Below are positions 24,060 through 32,782 of a stretch of 34,149 nt of DNA, one piece after another. A program made the translations under genes and the position numbers. The stretch is from assembly GCA_030037065.1 (NCBI GenBank), contig JASHRW010000113.1, positions 1 through 34,149 of the forward strand. Reading direction: 5' to 3'. Below the pieces are notes generated by a model. It saw only the letters and a program-made list of their open reading frames with translations, did not search any database and was not told the DNA's origin. The stretch comes from Xanthobacteraceae bacterium. Its GTDB lineage: Bacteria > Pseudomonadota > Alphaproteobacteria > Rhizobiales > Xanthobacteraceae. Position 1 is the first letter of the stretch. Every line of letters starts with the position of its first letter.

Positions 24060-26012
24060 ATGTTCGGATCCGTCCTCATTGCCAATCGCGGTGAAATTGC
24101 CTGTCGCATTGCCCGCACCGCCAAACGCATGGGGATGCGCACCATTGCGGTCTACTCGGCTGCGGATGTGCGGGCGCTTCATGTCCGTTCGTGCGACGAG
24201 GCCTATCTGTTGGGGCCGGCGGAGCCGCGCGAGAGCTATCTGTCGATCGGCCGGATTATCGAGGCCGCGAAGCTCGCTCACGCCGAATGTGTGCATCCCG
24301 GTTATGGATTTCTGGCCGAGAATGCCGAGTTCGCCGAGGCCTGCGCGCAAGCCGGATTGGTCTTTGTCGGGCCGTCTCCGCAAGCCATCCGCGCCATGGG
24401 CCTTAAGGATCGCGCTAAGAGCTTGATGGAGCAGGCCGGCGTGCCGATCGTGCCCGGCTATCACGGCGAACGTCAGGAGCCAAAATTCCTCAAGGAGAAG
24501 GCCTACGAAATCGGCTATCCGGTGCTGATCAAACCGGCGGCGGGCGGCGGCGGGCGCGGGTTGCGCCGCGTCGACCGGCATGCCGAATTCGATGCGGCGT
24601 TCGAATCCGCGGTCCGCGAGTGCGCGGCGGCGTTCGGCTCAAGCCGCGTGCTGATCGAGAAATGCATCGCCTCGCCCCGGCATGTCGAATTTCAGGTGTT
24701 CGCCGACAGCCGCGGCAACGCTATTCATCTCGGCGAACGCGATTGCTCGCTGCAGCGACGGCACCAGAAGGTGATCGAGGAAGCGCCGGCGCCTGGCATG
24801 AGCGCGGAACTGCGCGCGCAAATGGGCGCCGCAGCCGTGGCGGCAGCCAAGGCCGTCGCCTATGCCGGCGCCGGCACCGTCGAGTTCATTGCCGATGGGA
24901 GCAAGGGTCTGCGGCCGGATGGTTTCTGGTTCATCGAGATGAACACGCGGCTGCAGGTCGAGCATCCGGTGACCGAGGCCGTTACTGGTCTCGATTTGGT
25001 CGAGTGGCAATTTCGCGTCGCCGCGGGAGAGAAACTGCCGCTCGCGCAAGGGCAAATCCGCTTCGATGGCCACGCGATAGAGGCGCGCGTCTACGCCGAG
25101 GATCCGGCGAACGATTTCCTGCCGTCGACCGGAACGATCGTGGCGCTGCGATTGCCGCCCGATATTCGGGTGGACAGCGGGGTCGACGCGGGCGGGGAGG
25201 TCACTCCTTACTACGATGCGATGATTGCCAAGCTGATCGCGCACGCGGCCACACGCGAGGCCACGCTCGATCGGCTGACGGATGCGCTCGATCGCACGCT
25301 CATCGTCGGTCCGCGCAGCAACGTGGCGCTGCTCGCCGCGCTGTGCCGGAGGGAGGATTTCCGGCGCGGACAGATCGACACCGAATTCATTGACCGCTCT
25401 CTCGTGCTGCTTGGAGCAGTCGGGCAGGGGCCCGACCGGGCCGCAGCGGCGTTTGGGGTGGAGCGGTTGCTTGCAGCGTCCTCCTTCGATGAGGCCCCCG
25501 ATGACGACAATGTCGAGCCGTCCTCGCCGTGGGCTGCGCGTGACGGCTTTCAGCTCGGCCCCGCGCGAACCATCGACCTCCCGATTGTCATCGACGGCGA
25601 GGGTGCCGAGGCCAAGGTCACCTACGGCAAGGCCGGTCCGAACGTCCTCATCGACGGCACGCCGCCGGTGCCGGATGCCGAGGCCTTCGCGGCCGGAGAT
25701 GAGGTCTTCGTGCTGCGCCATGGTCGGCAGACGCGGGTGCGGATTGCCGACTTTGCTGAGGCAAGCACGACTGCCGATGGCAGCGATGGCATCGTCAAGG
25801 CGCCGATGCACGGCAAGGTGTTGGAGCTCTTCGTCCATGTGGGCGATAGCGTAGCCGGCGGCCAACGGCTTACCGTAATCGAGGCAATGAAGATGGAGCA
25901 TACGCTCAGCGCGCCGTTTGCCGGTGTCGTGCGGCAGATTGCGGTCGCGGCCGGCGCTCAAGTTATGGAAGGCGCTGCTATCATGGTGATTGACCCGGCC
26001 GGAAAGCGATAA
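24060..26012 (+). CDS. Biotin-dependent acyl-CoA carboxylase, alpha subunit
   Basis: Fused biotin carboxylase and biotin carrier protein of 650 residues. The biotin carboxylase domain begins MFGSVLIANRGEIACRIARTAKRMG and includes HPGYGFLAENAEFA, the ATP-grasp glycine loop KPAAGGGGRGLRRV near 160-175, EKCIASPRHVEFQVFAD, and EMNTRLQVEHPVTEAVTGLDLVEWQ. A linking domain spans about 450-575. The biotin domain holds EAMKMEH with the biotinyl Lys611. Layout and length resemble methylcrotonyl-CoA carboxylase alpha (leucine breakdown), but propionyl-CoA or a related carboxylase cannot be excluded. No carboxyltransferase (beta) subunit lies in the window. The DUF1489 gene follows after 9 bases. Confidence 0.93.
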   Translation: MFGSVLIANRGEIACRIARTAKRMGMRTIAVYSAADVRALHVRSCDEAYLLGPAEPRESYLSIGRIIEAAKLAHAECVHPGYGFLAENAEFAEACAQAGLVFVGPSPQAIRAMGLKDRAKSLMEQAGVPIVPGYHGERQEPKFLKEKAYEIGYPVLIKPAAGGGGRGLRRVDRHAEFDAAFESAVRECAAAFGSSRVLIEKCIASPRHVEFQVFADSRGNAIHLGERDCSLQRRHQKVIEEAPAPGMSAELRAQMGAAAVAAAKAVAYAGAGTVEFIADGSKGLRPDGFWFIEMNTRLQVEHPVTEAVTGLDLVEWQFRVAAGEKLPLAQGQIRFDGHAIEARVYAEDPANDFLPSTGTIVALRLPPDIRVDSGVDAGGEVTPYYDAMIAKLIAHAATREATLDRLTDALDRTLIVGPRSNVALLAALCRREDFRRGQIDTEFIDRSLVLLGAVGQGPDRAAAAFGVERLLAASSFDEAPDDDNVEPSSPWAARDGFQLGPARTIDLPIVIDGEGAEAKVTYGKAGPNVLIDGTPPVPDAEAFAAGDEVFVLRHGRQTRVRIADFAEASTTADGSDGIVKAPMHGKVLELFVHVGDSVAGGQRLTVIEAMKMEHTLSAPFAGVVRQIAVAAGAQVMEGAAIMVIDPAGKR

Positions 26013-26021
26013 TGTAGGATC

Positions 26022-26459
26022 ATGCCTCTTCATCTCATCAAGCTATGCGTCGGCTGCGATTCGGTCCGCGACCTCGAAGACTGGATCAAGCAAAAGCTCA
26101 AGGACAAGCGCAAACGCGGCGAGAAGCCTGAGCACATCCACCGCACCCGCATGGTGCCCAAACGTGCCGACGAACTGATCGACGGCGGCTCGCTCTTTTG
26201 GGTGATCCGCGGCGAGGTCATGTGCCGCCAGCGCATTCGCGCCGTTCGCCCGTTCCGCGACAAGGATGGGGTCGGCCGCTGCGGGCTGGTGCTCGATCCG
26301 AAGGTCGTGCTGGTGACGCCGCGACCGTATCGCGCCTTCCAGGGCTGGCGCTATCTGCAAGCCGCAGACGCGCCGCGCGATCTCGAAAAGGCCGCGCCCG
26401 GCGCTGCCGCCATGCCGGAAAAGATGCGCCGCGAACTGCGCGAACTCGGCCTCATGTAG
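26022..26459 (+). CDS. DUF1489 family protein
   Basis: A 145-residue cytoplasmic protein of a family found mainly in alphaproteobacteria and lacking a known function. MPLHLIKLCVGCDSVRDLEDWI at the start, HRTRMVPKRADELIDGGSLFWVIRGEVMCRQRI and VLVTPRPYRAFQGWRYLQAADAP are family hallmarks. It is 9 bases after the carboxylase gene, so probably in the same transcript. Two N-terminal cysteines occur in the Cys-Val-Gly-Cys arrangement at residues 9 and 12. The role cannot be told from context. Confidence 0.85.
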   Translation: MPLHLIKLCVGCDSVRDLEDWIKQKLKDKRKRGEKPEHIHRTRMVPKRADELIDGGSLFWVIRGEVMCRQRIRAVRPFRDKDGVGRCGLVLDPKVVLVTPRPYRAFQGWRYLQAADAPRDLEKAAPGAAAMPEKMRRELRELGLM

Positions 26460-26562
26460 CAGCCTGACTTGCGGCTGCTGCATGGCGTCACTCCGCACGA
26501 TCGCGTAAAATCGCGCAATGGGATGTCCGCGGCTGCATCCCGGTGCATTGCGGAGCGAGAGC

Positions 26563-27507
26563 ATGATTATCGAAAACGAAAAGGACGTCACCAAAGCGGT
26601 GCTTGGTGCCTATGCGCGCACCAAAAATCCGCGTGTGCGGGAAATCCTGTCCGCCCTGATCCGCCACCTCCATGAATTCGCCCGCGAGGTGAGGCTGACC
26701 GAGCAGGAGTTCCATACCGCGATGGGTTACCTCGTGGCGATTGGCCAGAGCTCCAACGAGAATCATAACGAGGCCGTGCTGATGGCGGGCTCGCTTGGAC
26801 TGTCGCCACTGATTTGTCTCCTCAACAACGGCGACAGCGGCCAGACCGAGACCGACGCGAACACGCTCGGCCCGTTCTGGCGCATGCATTCGCCCGCGAC
26901 GCCGAATGGCGGCTCGATCGTCCGCTCGCCAACGCCGGGTCCCGCCCTGTTCGTCGACGCGACGTTCCGCGACGCCGGCGGCAAGCCGGTGGCCGGCGCC
27001 GAGGTCGACATCTGGCAGTCCTCGCCCGAGGGCTTTTACGAGAACCAGGATCCGGCGCAGGCCGACATGAACCTGCGTGGCAAGTTCTTAACCGACAAGG
27101 ATGGTCGCATCAGCTTTCGCAGCGTGAAGCCGGCCGGCTATCCGATCCCGATCGACGGTCCGGTCGGCGAGTTGCTGCGCGCCGCCGGGCGGCACAACAT
27201 GCGGCCGGCGCATCTTCATTTCCTGGTTTACAAACCTGGCTTTAAGACGCTGATCTCGCAGCTTTACGATCCGGAAGACCCCAACCTCGAGACCGATGCG
27301 CAGTTCGGCGTCACGCGGCACCTGATCGGCAAATACGTCAAGCATGGCGCTGCCGAGCCGACCCCGGCGGGCGAAACCGGCGCGCCGTGGTATTCGCTGA
27401 CGCACGATTTCATCATGGAGGCCGGCACCGCGAGCCTGCCGAAGCCGCCGATCAGCGGCAAGGCAGCGGGCGAACGACCGCAGATTCCGCATCTCGAACC
27501 GGCGTGA
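26563..27507 (+). CDS. Intradiol ring-cleavage dioxygenase (hydroxyquinol/catechol 1,2-dioxygenase type)
   Basis: Non-haem Fe(III) enzyme that opens an aromatic ring between two hydroxyl groups. With the ATG at 26563 (GGAG seven bases upstream) it has 314 residues. The helical N-terminal dimerisation domain runs to about 100 and the catalytic beta-sandwich follows. The four iron ligands are present: Tyr159 (GFYENQDP), Tyr193 (GYPIPIDGPVG), His217 and His219 (RPAHLHFLVY). LGPFWRMHSP resembles hydroxyquinol 1,2-dioxygenases more than catechol enzymes, but the substrate is not certain. No maleylacetate reductase, muconate enzyme or regulator is nearby. It converges with panC; 15 bases separate them. 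Confidence 0.92.
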   Translation: MIIENEKDVTKAVLGAYARTKNPRVREILSALIRHLHEFAREVRLTEQEFHTAMGYLVAIGQSSNENHNEAVLMAGSLGLSPLICLLNNGDSGQTETDANTLGPFWRMHSPATPNGGSIVRSPTPGPALFVDATFRDAGGKPVAGAEVDIWQSSPEGFYENQDPAQADMNLRGKFLTDKDGRISFRSVKPAGYPIPIDGPVGELLRAAGRHNMRPAHLHFLVYKPGFKTLISQLYDPEDPNLETDAQFGVTRHLIGKYVKHGAAEPTPAGETGAPWYSLTHDFIMEAGTASLPKPPISGKAAGERPQIPHLEPA

Positions 27508-27522
27508 CTTCGGCCCGGATGA

Positions 27523-28425
27523 CTACACCCCCACATTATCGATCAGCCGCGTATTGCCGATGCGCGCGGCGACGAGGAGGCGGATCGGCCCGTCCATGGT
27601 TGAGGCGGCAGGCGCCAAGGTGTCGGCGTGCCGCGCTTCGAGATAGTCGAGGGCAAAGCCGGCGTCGGCGATCGCTTCGCGACCTTCGGCAAGGACGTCG
27701 TTGATCGGCTGGCCGGCGGCAATCTTGGCTGCACACTCCTTGAGCACCCGGCAGAGAGCAGGCGCCGCCGCGCGCTCGCGCGGCGACAAGTAGACGTTGC
27801 GCGAGGAGCGGGCGAGGCCGTCGCGCTCGCGCACGATCGGAGCGCCGACGATGCGGCTCTTCAGGTCGAGATCGCGGGCCAGTCGGGCGATGACCTTGAG
27901 CTGCTGATAGTCCTTCTCGCCGAACACGGCGATATCCGGCGCGCATTGGATAAGGAGCTTCGCCACGACCGTTGCCACGCCGGCAAAAAAGTGCGGGCGG
28001 AAGGCGTCCTCGAGGCCGGCCTGCGCCGGCCCTTCCGGCACGATCTTGGTGGCGAAATCGCCGGGATACATTGTCTCGACCGCCGGCGCCCAGACGAGGT
28101 CGACGTTGAGCGCAGCCAGCGCGGCAAGGTCGGCGGCGAAAGTGCGAGGATAGAGGCGAAAATCCTCGTTCGGCGCGAACTGTGCCGGATTGACGAAAAT
28201 CGAGACGATGACGCGATCGGCGCGGCGCCGCGCCAGGCGGATGAGGGAGGCGTGGCCTTCGTGCAGCGCCCCCATGGTCGGCACGAGGGCAATCGTTTTC
28301 TTCGTTGTCTTTCTTGTTGTCCGCTGCACGCGCAATTCGGCAACCACGCGTCTAAGCTCCGGCAATTTGCGGACGACGCGTGGGCGACGGTGCGAGCCGA
28401 TTAACTTTTTTGGTTTTGATGCCAT
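27523..28425 (-). CDS. panC: Pantothenate synthetase
   Basis: Joins pantoate and beta-alanine with ATP to make pantothenate, the precursor of CoA and of the ACP arm. The nucleotidyl-transferase HIGH-type motif [13 protein letters not shown] (His55, His58) is followed by [35 protein letters not shown], and [13 protein letters not shown]. At 300 residues it is slightly long because of a basic N-terminus of about 40 residues ([16 protein letters not shown], later TTRKTTKKT). The ATG at 28425 is used; starting further in is possible. panB is not adjacent. It is divergent from mipZ, with 150 bases between. Confidence 0.96.
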   Translation of the reverse strand: MASKPKKLIGSHRRPRVVRKLPELRRVVAELRVQRTTRKTTKKTIALVPTMGALHEGHASLIRLARRRADRVIVSIFVNPAQFAPNEDFRLYPRTFAADLAALAALNVDLVWAPAVETMYPGDFATKIVPEGPAQAGLEDAFRPHFFAGVATVVAKLLIQCAPDIAVFGEKDYQQLKVIARLARDLDLKSRIVGAPIVRERDGLARSSRNVYLSPRERAAAPALCRVLKECAAKIAAGQPINDVLAEGREAIADAGFALDYLEARHADTLAPAASTMDGPIRLLVAARIGNTRLIDNVGV

Positions 28426-28486
28426 GCGTTGGTGTTTCAGCGTTGCCGCGCGAACACAGTGCGCGCTTTCTTGGTTGCGCTGCGTG

Positions 28487-28499
28487 GTTAATGATTAAC
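28487..28499. promoter_or_regulatory. Palindrome GTTAAT-G-ATTAAC between panC and mipZ
   Basis: A perfect 6-bp inverted repeat with one central base lies 89 bases before the mipZ start and 62 bases before panC, in an AT-rich patch of GC-rich DNA. It may be a binding site for a dimeric regulator. It contains two TTAA half-sites, but they are three bases apart and not seven as in a CtrA box. Confidence 0.4.
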
Positions 28500-28575
28500 T
28501 TATCCGATCTAATGCTGTATCTTGACCATCGGCGTTGCAAGCCTGAGAACGGTTGCCGCGCAGGGATCGCGTCCC

Positions 28576-29499
28576 ATGTTGATGCAGGTGGATGTCGGCA
28601 AGCCCGATTCGGCCCACGTCATCGTCCTCGGCAACGAAAAAGGCGGGTCCGGAAAGTCGACAACGGCGATGCACGTCGCCGTCGCGCTGCTTCAAGCCGG
28701 CCAGCGCGTCGCGACCGTCGATCTCGATTCGCGCCAACGCAGTTTTACCCATTACGTCGAGAACCGGCTCAATTGGGCCGAACGCGCCCGCATCAAGCTT
28801 GACGTACCTCAGCATTATTGTGTCGCGCGTGGTGCGGGGTTGCGAGTCGACGAAATCGAGGCGCAGGAGTTCTCCGTCTTTGCCGAAGCGGTCAGCGAAG
28901 TGGAGAATACCCACGATTTCGTCGTCATCGATACGCCTGGCAGCGATTCCTATCTGATGCGGCTTGCCCATTCGATGGCGGACACGCTGATCACGCCACT
29001 GAATGATAGTTTCCTCGATTTCGACGTGCTCGGCACGGTCGATCCGACGACCTTCGAAGTCACCGGAGTGAGCCATTATGCCGAGATGGTGCGCGAGGCG
29101 CGCCGGCAGCGGCGCTTGGTCGATGGCGGCCTGATCGACTGGGTTGTCCTGCGCAATCGCGTCTCGGCGCTCGGCTCGCGCAACAAGCGGCTGGTGGGCG
29201 AAGGCGTCAACGAACTGGGCAGGCAGCTCGGCTTCCGCTCCGCCGACGGATTTTCCGAGCGCGTGATCTACCGCGAGTTTTTCCCGCGCGGACTGACGGC
29301 GCTCGACGAACTCAACGAAGACACACTGGGGCAGCGGCCGAACCTCTCGCACGTCACCGCGCGCGACGAGGTCAAGACATTGGTCGAGGCGCTGAAGCTG
29401 CCGGTCGATGCCCGCGGCAAGCGCCGCGCAGCGGCGCGGGCGGAATGGGTCGCCACGGCGGATAAGCCGCTCGAAACTCACGGCATTCTCGCCGATTGA
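28576..29499 (+). CDS. mipZ: Division-plane positioning ATPase MipZ
   Basis: ParA/MinD-type ATPase of alphaproteobacteria that forms a gradient from ParB at the poles and blocks FtsZ assembly away from midcell. The deviant Walker A is GNEKGGSGKSTT (Lys22, Lys27), preceded by AHVIVLG. VATVDLDSRQRSFTHYVENR and Walker B DFVVIDTPGSDSYLMRLAH match MipZ rather than ParA. The C-terminal LGFRSADGFSERVIYREFFPRGLTALDEL is also typical. The ATG at 28576 (307 residues) has AGGGA nine bases upstream; two codons later another ATG is possible. A VWA gene follows after 92 bases. Confidence 0.93.
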   Translation: MLMQVDVGKPDSAHVIVLGNEKGGSGKSTTAMHVAVALLQAGQRVATVDLDSRQRSFTHYVENRLNWAERARIKLDVPQHYCVARGAGLRVDEIEAQEFSVFAEAVSEVENTHDFVVIDTPGSDSYLMRLAHSMADTLITPLNDSFLDFDVLGTVDPTTFEVTGVSHYAEMVREARRQRRLVDGGLIDWVVLRNRVSALGSRNKRLVGEGVNELGRQLGFRSADGFSERVIYREFFPRGLTALDELNEDTLGQRPNLSHVTARDEVKTLVEALKLPVDARGKRRAAARAEWVATADKPLETHGILAD

Positions 29500-29591
29500 G
29501 CCGTTAATGGGAGTGCCTGCGCTGGCATTGCACAGGGCGGCTTCGAGAGCCACTTTATGCCGAGATTTCGGCCGCCGCAAAGAAGCTCCCT

Positions 29592-30326
29592 ATGAGCAAA
29601 GCTCCAACTGACCGCGCACCGGCTCCGACCGGACAGACGGACCAACGGGCGCCGGCGGCGGCTTCGCGTGCGCAGATCGATGCTTTTCTCAGCCGCGTCA
29701 CCGCGCTTGCTCCCGCGGCCGCGTGCGGCCGCTTAATCTTCGCGCTCGACGCGACGATGAGCCGGCAGCCGACCTGGGACCAAGCTTGCCGGCTGCAAGC
29801 CGACATGTTCCGCGAGGCCGCCGCAATCGGCAGTCTGGCAATCCAATTGGTCTATTACCGGGGGCTGGCGGAGTGCCGGGCTTCGCCGTGGGTCTCGGAG
29901 ACGCGGCGTCTCGGCACCCTGATGTCCGGTATCGATTGCCGCGGCGGCCACACCCAGATCGGCAAAGTGCTGGCGCATGCGCGGCGCGAGAATGACAACG
30001 CCAAGGTCGCGGCACTTGCCTTCGTCGGCGATGCAATGGAGGAAGAGCTCGACGATCTTTGCGCCGGCGCCGGCGAGCTTGGTTTGCGCAACGTCCCGGC
30101 CTTCATGTTCCAGGAGGGCTATGATGGGGTCTGCGAGCAAGCCTTTCGCGAGATTGCCCGGCTCACCCGCGGCGCCTATTGCCGCTTCGCTCCGGGCGCA
30201 GCGCACGAACTGGCCGAACTTTTGCGCGCGGCGGCCGCTTATGCCGCGGGCGGCATGAAGGCGCTCGCCGATCTCAAAGCGCGGCGGAGTTCCGGAGCGG
30301 TCAGGCTGATCGAGCAGCTCAAGTAG
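29592..30326 (+). CDS. VWA-like domain protein
   Basis: A 244-residue protein with a polar, Ala/Pro-rich first 25 residues and then a von Willebrand factor A-like fold. Metal-site residues can be placed: Asp53, Thr55 and Ser57 in LIFALDATMSRQPTW, Thr121 in GGHTQIGKVL, and Asp147 in ALAFVGDAMEE. No signal peptide or membrane segment is seen, so it is probably cytoplasmic. Binding partners are unknown. It starts 92 bases after mipZ and ends 8 bases before a membrane J-domain gene, and that close spacing suggests these last two act together. The ribosome site is weak (AAGAAG). Confidence 0.8.
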   Translation: MSKAPTDRAPAPTGQTDQRAPAAASRAQIDAFLSRVTALAPAAACGRLIFALDATMSRQPTWDQACRLQADMFREAAAIGSLAIQLVYYRGLAECRASPWVSETRRLGTLMSGIDCRGGHTQIGKVLAHARRENDNAKVAALAFVGDAMEEELDDLCAGAGELGLRNVPAFMFQEGYDGVCEQAFREIARLTRGAYCRFAPGAAHELAELLRAAAAYAAGGMKALADLKARRSSGAVRLIEQLK

Positions 30327-30334
30327 ATACACTC

Positions 30335-31036
30335 ATGCCCTTTCTCCTCGGCGTCGTCGTTCTTGTCCTTTTGCTCTGGGCTGCCAATTCGTTCTCCAAG
30401 GCCGATCCAAAGCAGGCGGCAAGGCTTTTGCGCAGGCTGGGCGGCGGCGCTGCGCTGCTGTTTGCCGCCTTTCTGTTGTTTCGCGGGGAGATTGGCCCCG
30501 CCGTGACCGTCGGTGTCATCGGCCTCGGCACGCTGGGCTGGGTCCGGTTATGGCCGGCAAGCTTTGGCGGGCGCACGCAGAAAAGCCCGGGTCAGGTGTC
30601 GCGCGTGCGGACCACCTTCCTCGAGATGGCGCTGGACCACGACAGCGGCACTATGAACGGCCGCATTCTCGCCGGCGCGCACCAGGGGGCTTCGCTCGAC
30701 GCGCTCGACCCGGCGACGCTGATCGATCTCCTCGGCGGCATGGACCGCGACAGTCGCGATCTACTCGCAGCGTATCTTGATCGCCGGCAGCCCGGCTGGC
30801 GTGAGCACGCGCAATACGATGCGGCAGCGGGGAACGGCCGGCCGGCGCGCGACGGCAAAATGACTGAAGAGGAGGCTTATCAGATCCTTGGCATCCAGGC
30901 CGGCGCTGGGGCGGACGAGATCTCGCGCGCCCATCGGTCCCTGATGAAGAAATTGCATCCCGACCAAGGGGGGTCGACGTATCTTGCGGCCCGCGTCAAT
31001 GAGGCCAAGGACGTACTGCTTCGCCGCCATCGCTGA
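30335..31036 (+). CDS. Membrane-anchored J-domain protein
   Basis: A 233-residue protein. Membrane segments are predicted at about 2-18 and in 38-72. The middle (84-160) is soluble and has SRVRTTFLEMALDHDSGTMNGRILAG. The C-terminal J domain begins near 176 (MTEEEAYQILGIQAGAGADEISRAHRSLMKKLHPDQGGS) and carries HPD at 208-210, the motif that stimulates DnaK ATPase. A J domain at the C-terminus after membrane helices resembles the TIM14/Pam18 arrangement, and proteins of this kind are common in alphaproteobacteria. The J domain would face the cytoplasm. The ATG at 30335 is 8 bases after the VWA gene; an upstream frame overlapping that gene is ignored. Confidence 0.88.
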   Translation: MPFLLGVVVLVLLLWAANSFSKADPKQAARLLRRLGGGAALLFAAFLLFRGEIGPAVTVGVIGLGTLGWVRLWPASFGGRTQKSPGQVSRVRTTFLEMALDHDSGTMNGRILAGAHQGASLDALDPATLIDLLGGMDRDSRDLLAAYLDRRQPGWREHAQYDAAAGNGRPARDGKMTEEEAYQILGIQAGAGADEISRAHRSLMKKLHPDQGGSTYLAARVNEAKDVLLRRHR

Positions 31037-31120
31037 GATTTCCCAAACTGCATCTCACGCAGCTTCCCGTCCGTTTCAGCGATGACGTTCCCACCAAGCC
31101 CGCATCCTTGTTACTCGTTA

Positions 31121-31141
31121 CTTTCCGAAAAAACCGGAAAG
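31121..31141. terminator. Hairpin between two convergent genes, possible terminator
   Basis: CTTTCCG and CGGAAAG form a 7-bp stem around a 7-base loop AAAAAAC. It lies in the 120-base gap between the J-domain gene and the carboxypeptidase gene. There is no T run after the stem on either strand; the homopolymer is in the loop. A termination role is therefore weakly supported. Confidence 0.3.
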
Positions 31142-31156
31142 GGCAGGGCCGCAATT

Positions 31157-32782
31157 TTAGTCCTTTAGCGCCATGCAGGCGAAGTCGCTGCGCTTGAGCT
31201 GCTGACAGGCGGCTTCAGCGGTCGACTTGTCGAAGCCGGCGAAGCGCGCGCGGTAGAAAGTCGTATCGCCCTTCTGGACGCGTTCGGTGAACGGGTCCGC
31301 CGCGGCGAGCATCGCGTGCAGCTTCTGTTGCGCTTCGTTCAAATGCTGGCGCGCCTCATCCTCGCCGCCGTAGGCTCCGATCTGGATGACCCATCCGTGA
31401 TGCGCATGAGGCGCTGGCCCGGGGATCGAATTCGCCGATGCCAATTTATAGGTTGCCGGTTTGGGGGCTGCGACTGGATCGCTCTGCGCAGCGTTCGGCC
31501 GATTGACTATCGGCGCCTGCGCTGCAGAGGCGACGATTGTGGGCGGCGTTTCGACCGGGAGCGCAGGGGCCGGTGTTTGTGCCGAGGGTGCGGCGTAGGG
31601 ATGCGCGGGCGTTGTGACTGGCACCAACACCGGCATCGGCTTCATCGATGGGGAGCTCACCGTTACGGTGTGATAGGGTATCGTCCTCACGATGACAGGT
31701 CGGATCGGGTCGTTCGAGCCGATGACCGGGGCTGCGCCGGTGGCTTGCGTCGGATTCGGCCGTGCCGGCGGCTTTTCCTCGGCGAATTCCTGCGTCAATA
31801 CCTTAGCGAACCCGATTTGCGGTTCGGGTTTTGGCGCCGTCCGTTCGGCCATGACTGGGGCGCTGCGCCGCGTTGAAGCGAGCCTGATGTTGGCCGCGAT
31901 CAAAGCGCGCATGTGGGCGTCACGCTCTGCCGCCGATCGCCCGCCAAGCACGACGCCGACGAGATATCGGCCGTCGCGATGAACCGAGGTGAGAAGATTG
32001 AAGCCGGACCCGTCGGTGAACCCGGTCTTGATGCCGTCCACTCCTGGCACTGACCCGAGCAAGTGATCGTGGCCGCGGATCGTCTGGCCGCGGAAGACGA
32101 ACGACGTGGTGGAAAAGAATCGATAATAGCGCGGGAAGCGTTCCTGGATCACGCGCCCGAGCAACGCCAGGTCGCGAGCAGTGGTAATCTGCCCGTCATC
32201 GGGCAGGCCGGATGCGTTCACGTAGGTCGTATGGCTCATGCCCAAAGCGCGAGCCTTTTGCGTCATCAGCTTGGCGAAGGCCTGCTCGCTGCCGCCAAGG
32301 TTCTCGGCGATCACAACGGCAGCGTCGTTGGCCGATCGCGTGACGATGCCCTTGATCGCGTTCTCGACCGAAATTGTTTGGCCGGGCTTGAGCCCCAGTT
32401 TTGTCGGCGCCTGTGCGGCAGCGTGCGCGGAAACCATCAACGGCGTATCCAGCTTGATCTTGCCGGCATCCAATCGCTCGAACAGCAAGTAAAGCGTCAT
32501 GACCTTGGTAAGCGAGGCTGGATGCCGCAGAGCGTCCGGGTTGGACTCTTCGAGTACCGCGCCGGTATTTCCGTCGACGACGATCGAGGCGGTAGGCGGC
32601 GAGTAACCCGCGTGAGCGGAGTGTCGACCGCCCCGCTCGCGGCGTGCCGAATGGACATGTCCACGGTGATGATGCCGCGCGTCCGCTGCACCGGTGGTGA
32701 AGGAGAGAGCCGCAAAGGCCGCAGTAAGAACTAGTACGCAATTGCGAAGCCCGCGCCGGGCCTCGATCCTCGCCCAACCCAT
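31157..32782 (-). CDS. D-alanyl-D-alanine carboxypeptidase (PBP5-like) with SPOR domain
   Basis: Low-molecular-weight penicillin-binding protein that removes the terminal D-Ala of peptidoglycan stem peptides. From the ATG at 32782 it has 541 residues: a signal peptide to about 35 (ending ADA), a His/Arg-rich stretch (36-58), and the S11 peptidase domain with SLTK (Ser90, Lys93), SAN (150-152) and KTG (252-254). A long Pro/Ala/Val-rich linker follows (about 340-460), then a C-terminal SPOR domain (WVIQIGAYGGEDEARQHL to the end) that binds denuded glycan at division septa. The frame continues 35 codons upstream from a TTG, but the ATG gives a proper signal peptide. It converges with the J-domain gene. 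Confidence 0.93.
   Translation of the reverse strand: MGWARIEARRGLRNCVLVLTAAFAALSFTTGAADARHHHRGHVHSARRERGGRHSAHAGYSPPTASIVVDGNTGAVLEESNPDALRHPASLTKVMTLYLLFERLDAGKIKLDTPLMVSAHAAAQAPTKLGLKPGQTISVENAIKGIVTRSANDAAVVIAENLGGSEQAFAKLMTQKARALGMSHTTYVNASGLPDDGQITTARDLALLGRVIQERFPRYYRFFSTTSFVFRGQTIRGHDHLLGSVPGVDGIKTGFTDGSGFNLLTSVHRDGRYLVGVVLGGRSAAERDAHMRALIAANIRLASTRRSAPVMAERTAPKPEPQIGFAKVLTQEFAEEKPPARPNPTQATGAAPVIGSNDPIRPVIVRTIPYHTVTVSSPSMKPMPVLVPVTTPAHPYAAPSAQTPAPALPVETPPTIVASAAQAPIVNRPNAAQSDPVAAPKPATYKLASANSIPGPAPHAHHGWVIQIGAYGGEDEARQHLNEAQQKLHAMLAAADPFTERVQKGDTTFYRARFAGFDKSTAEAACQQLKRSDFACMALKD

Noticed and set aside
28488-28503. CtrA box upstream of mipZ
   Set aside because: The CtrA consensus is TTAA-N7-TTAA. 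Here the two TTAA are three bases apart, so the match fails although mipZ would be a sensible target.
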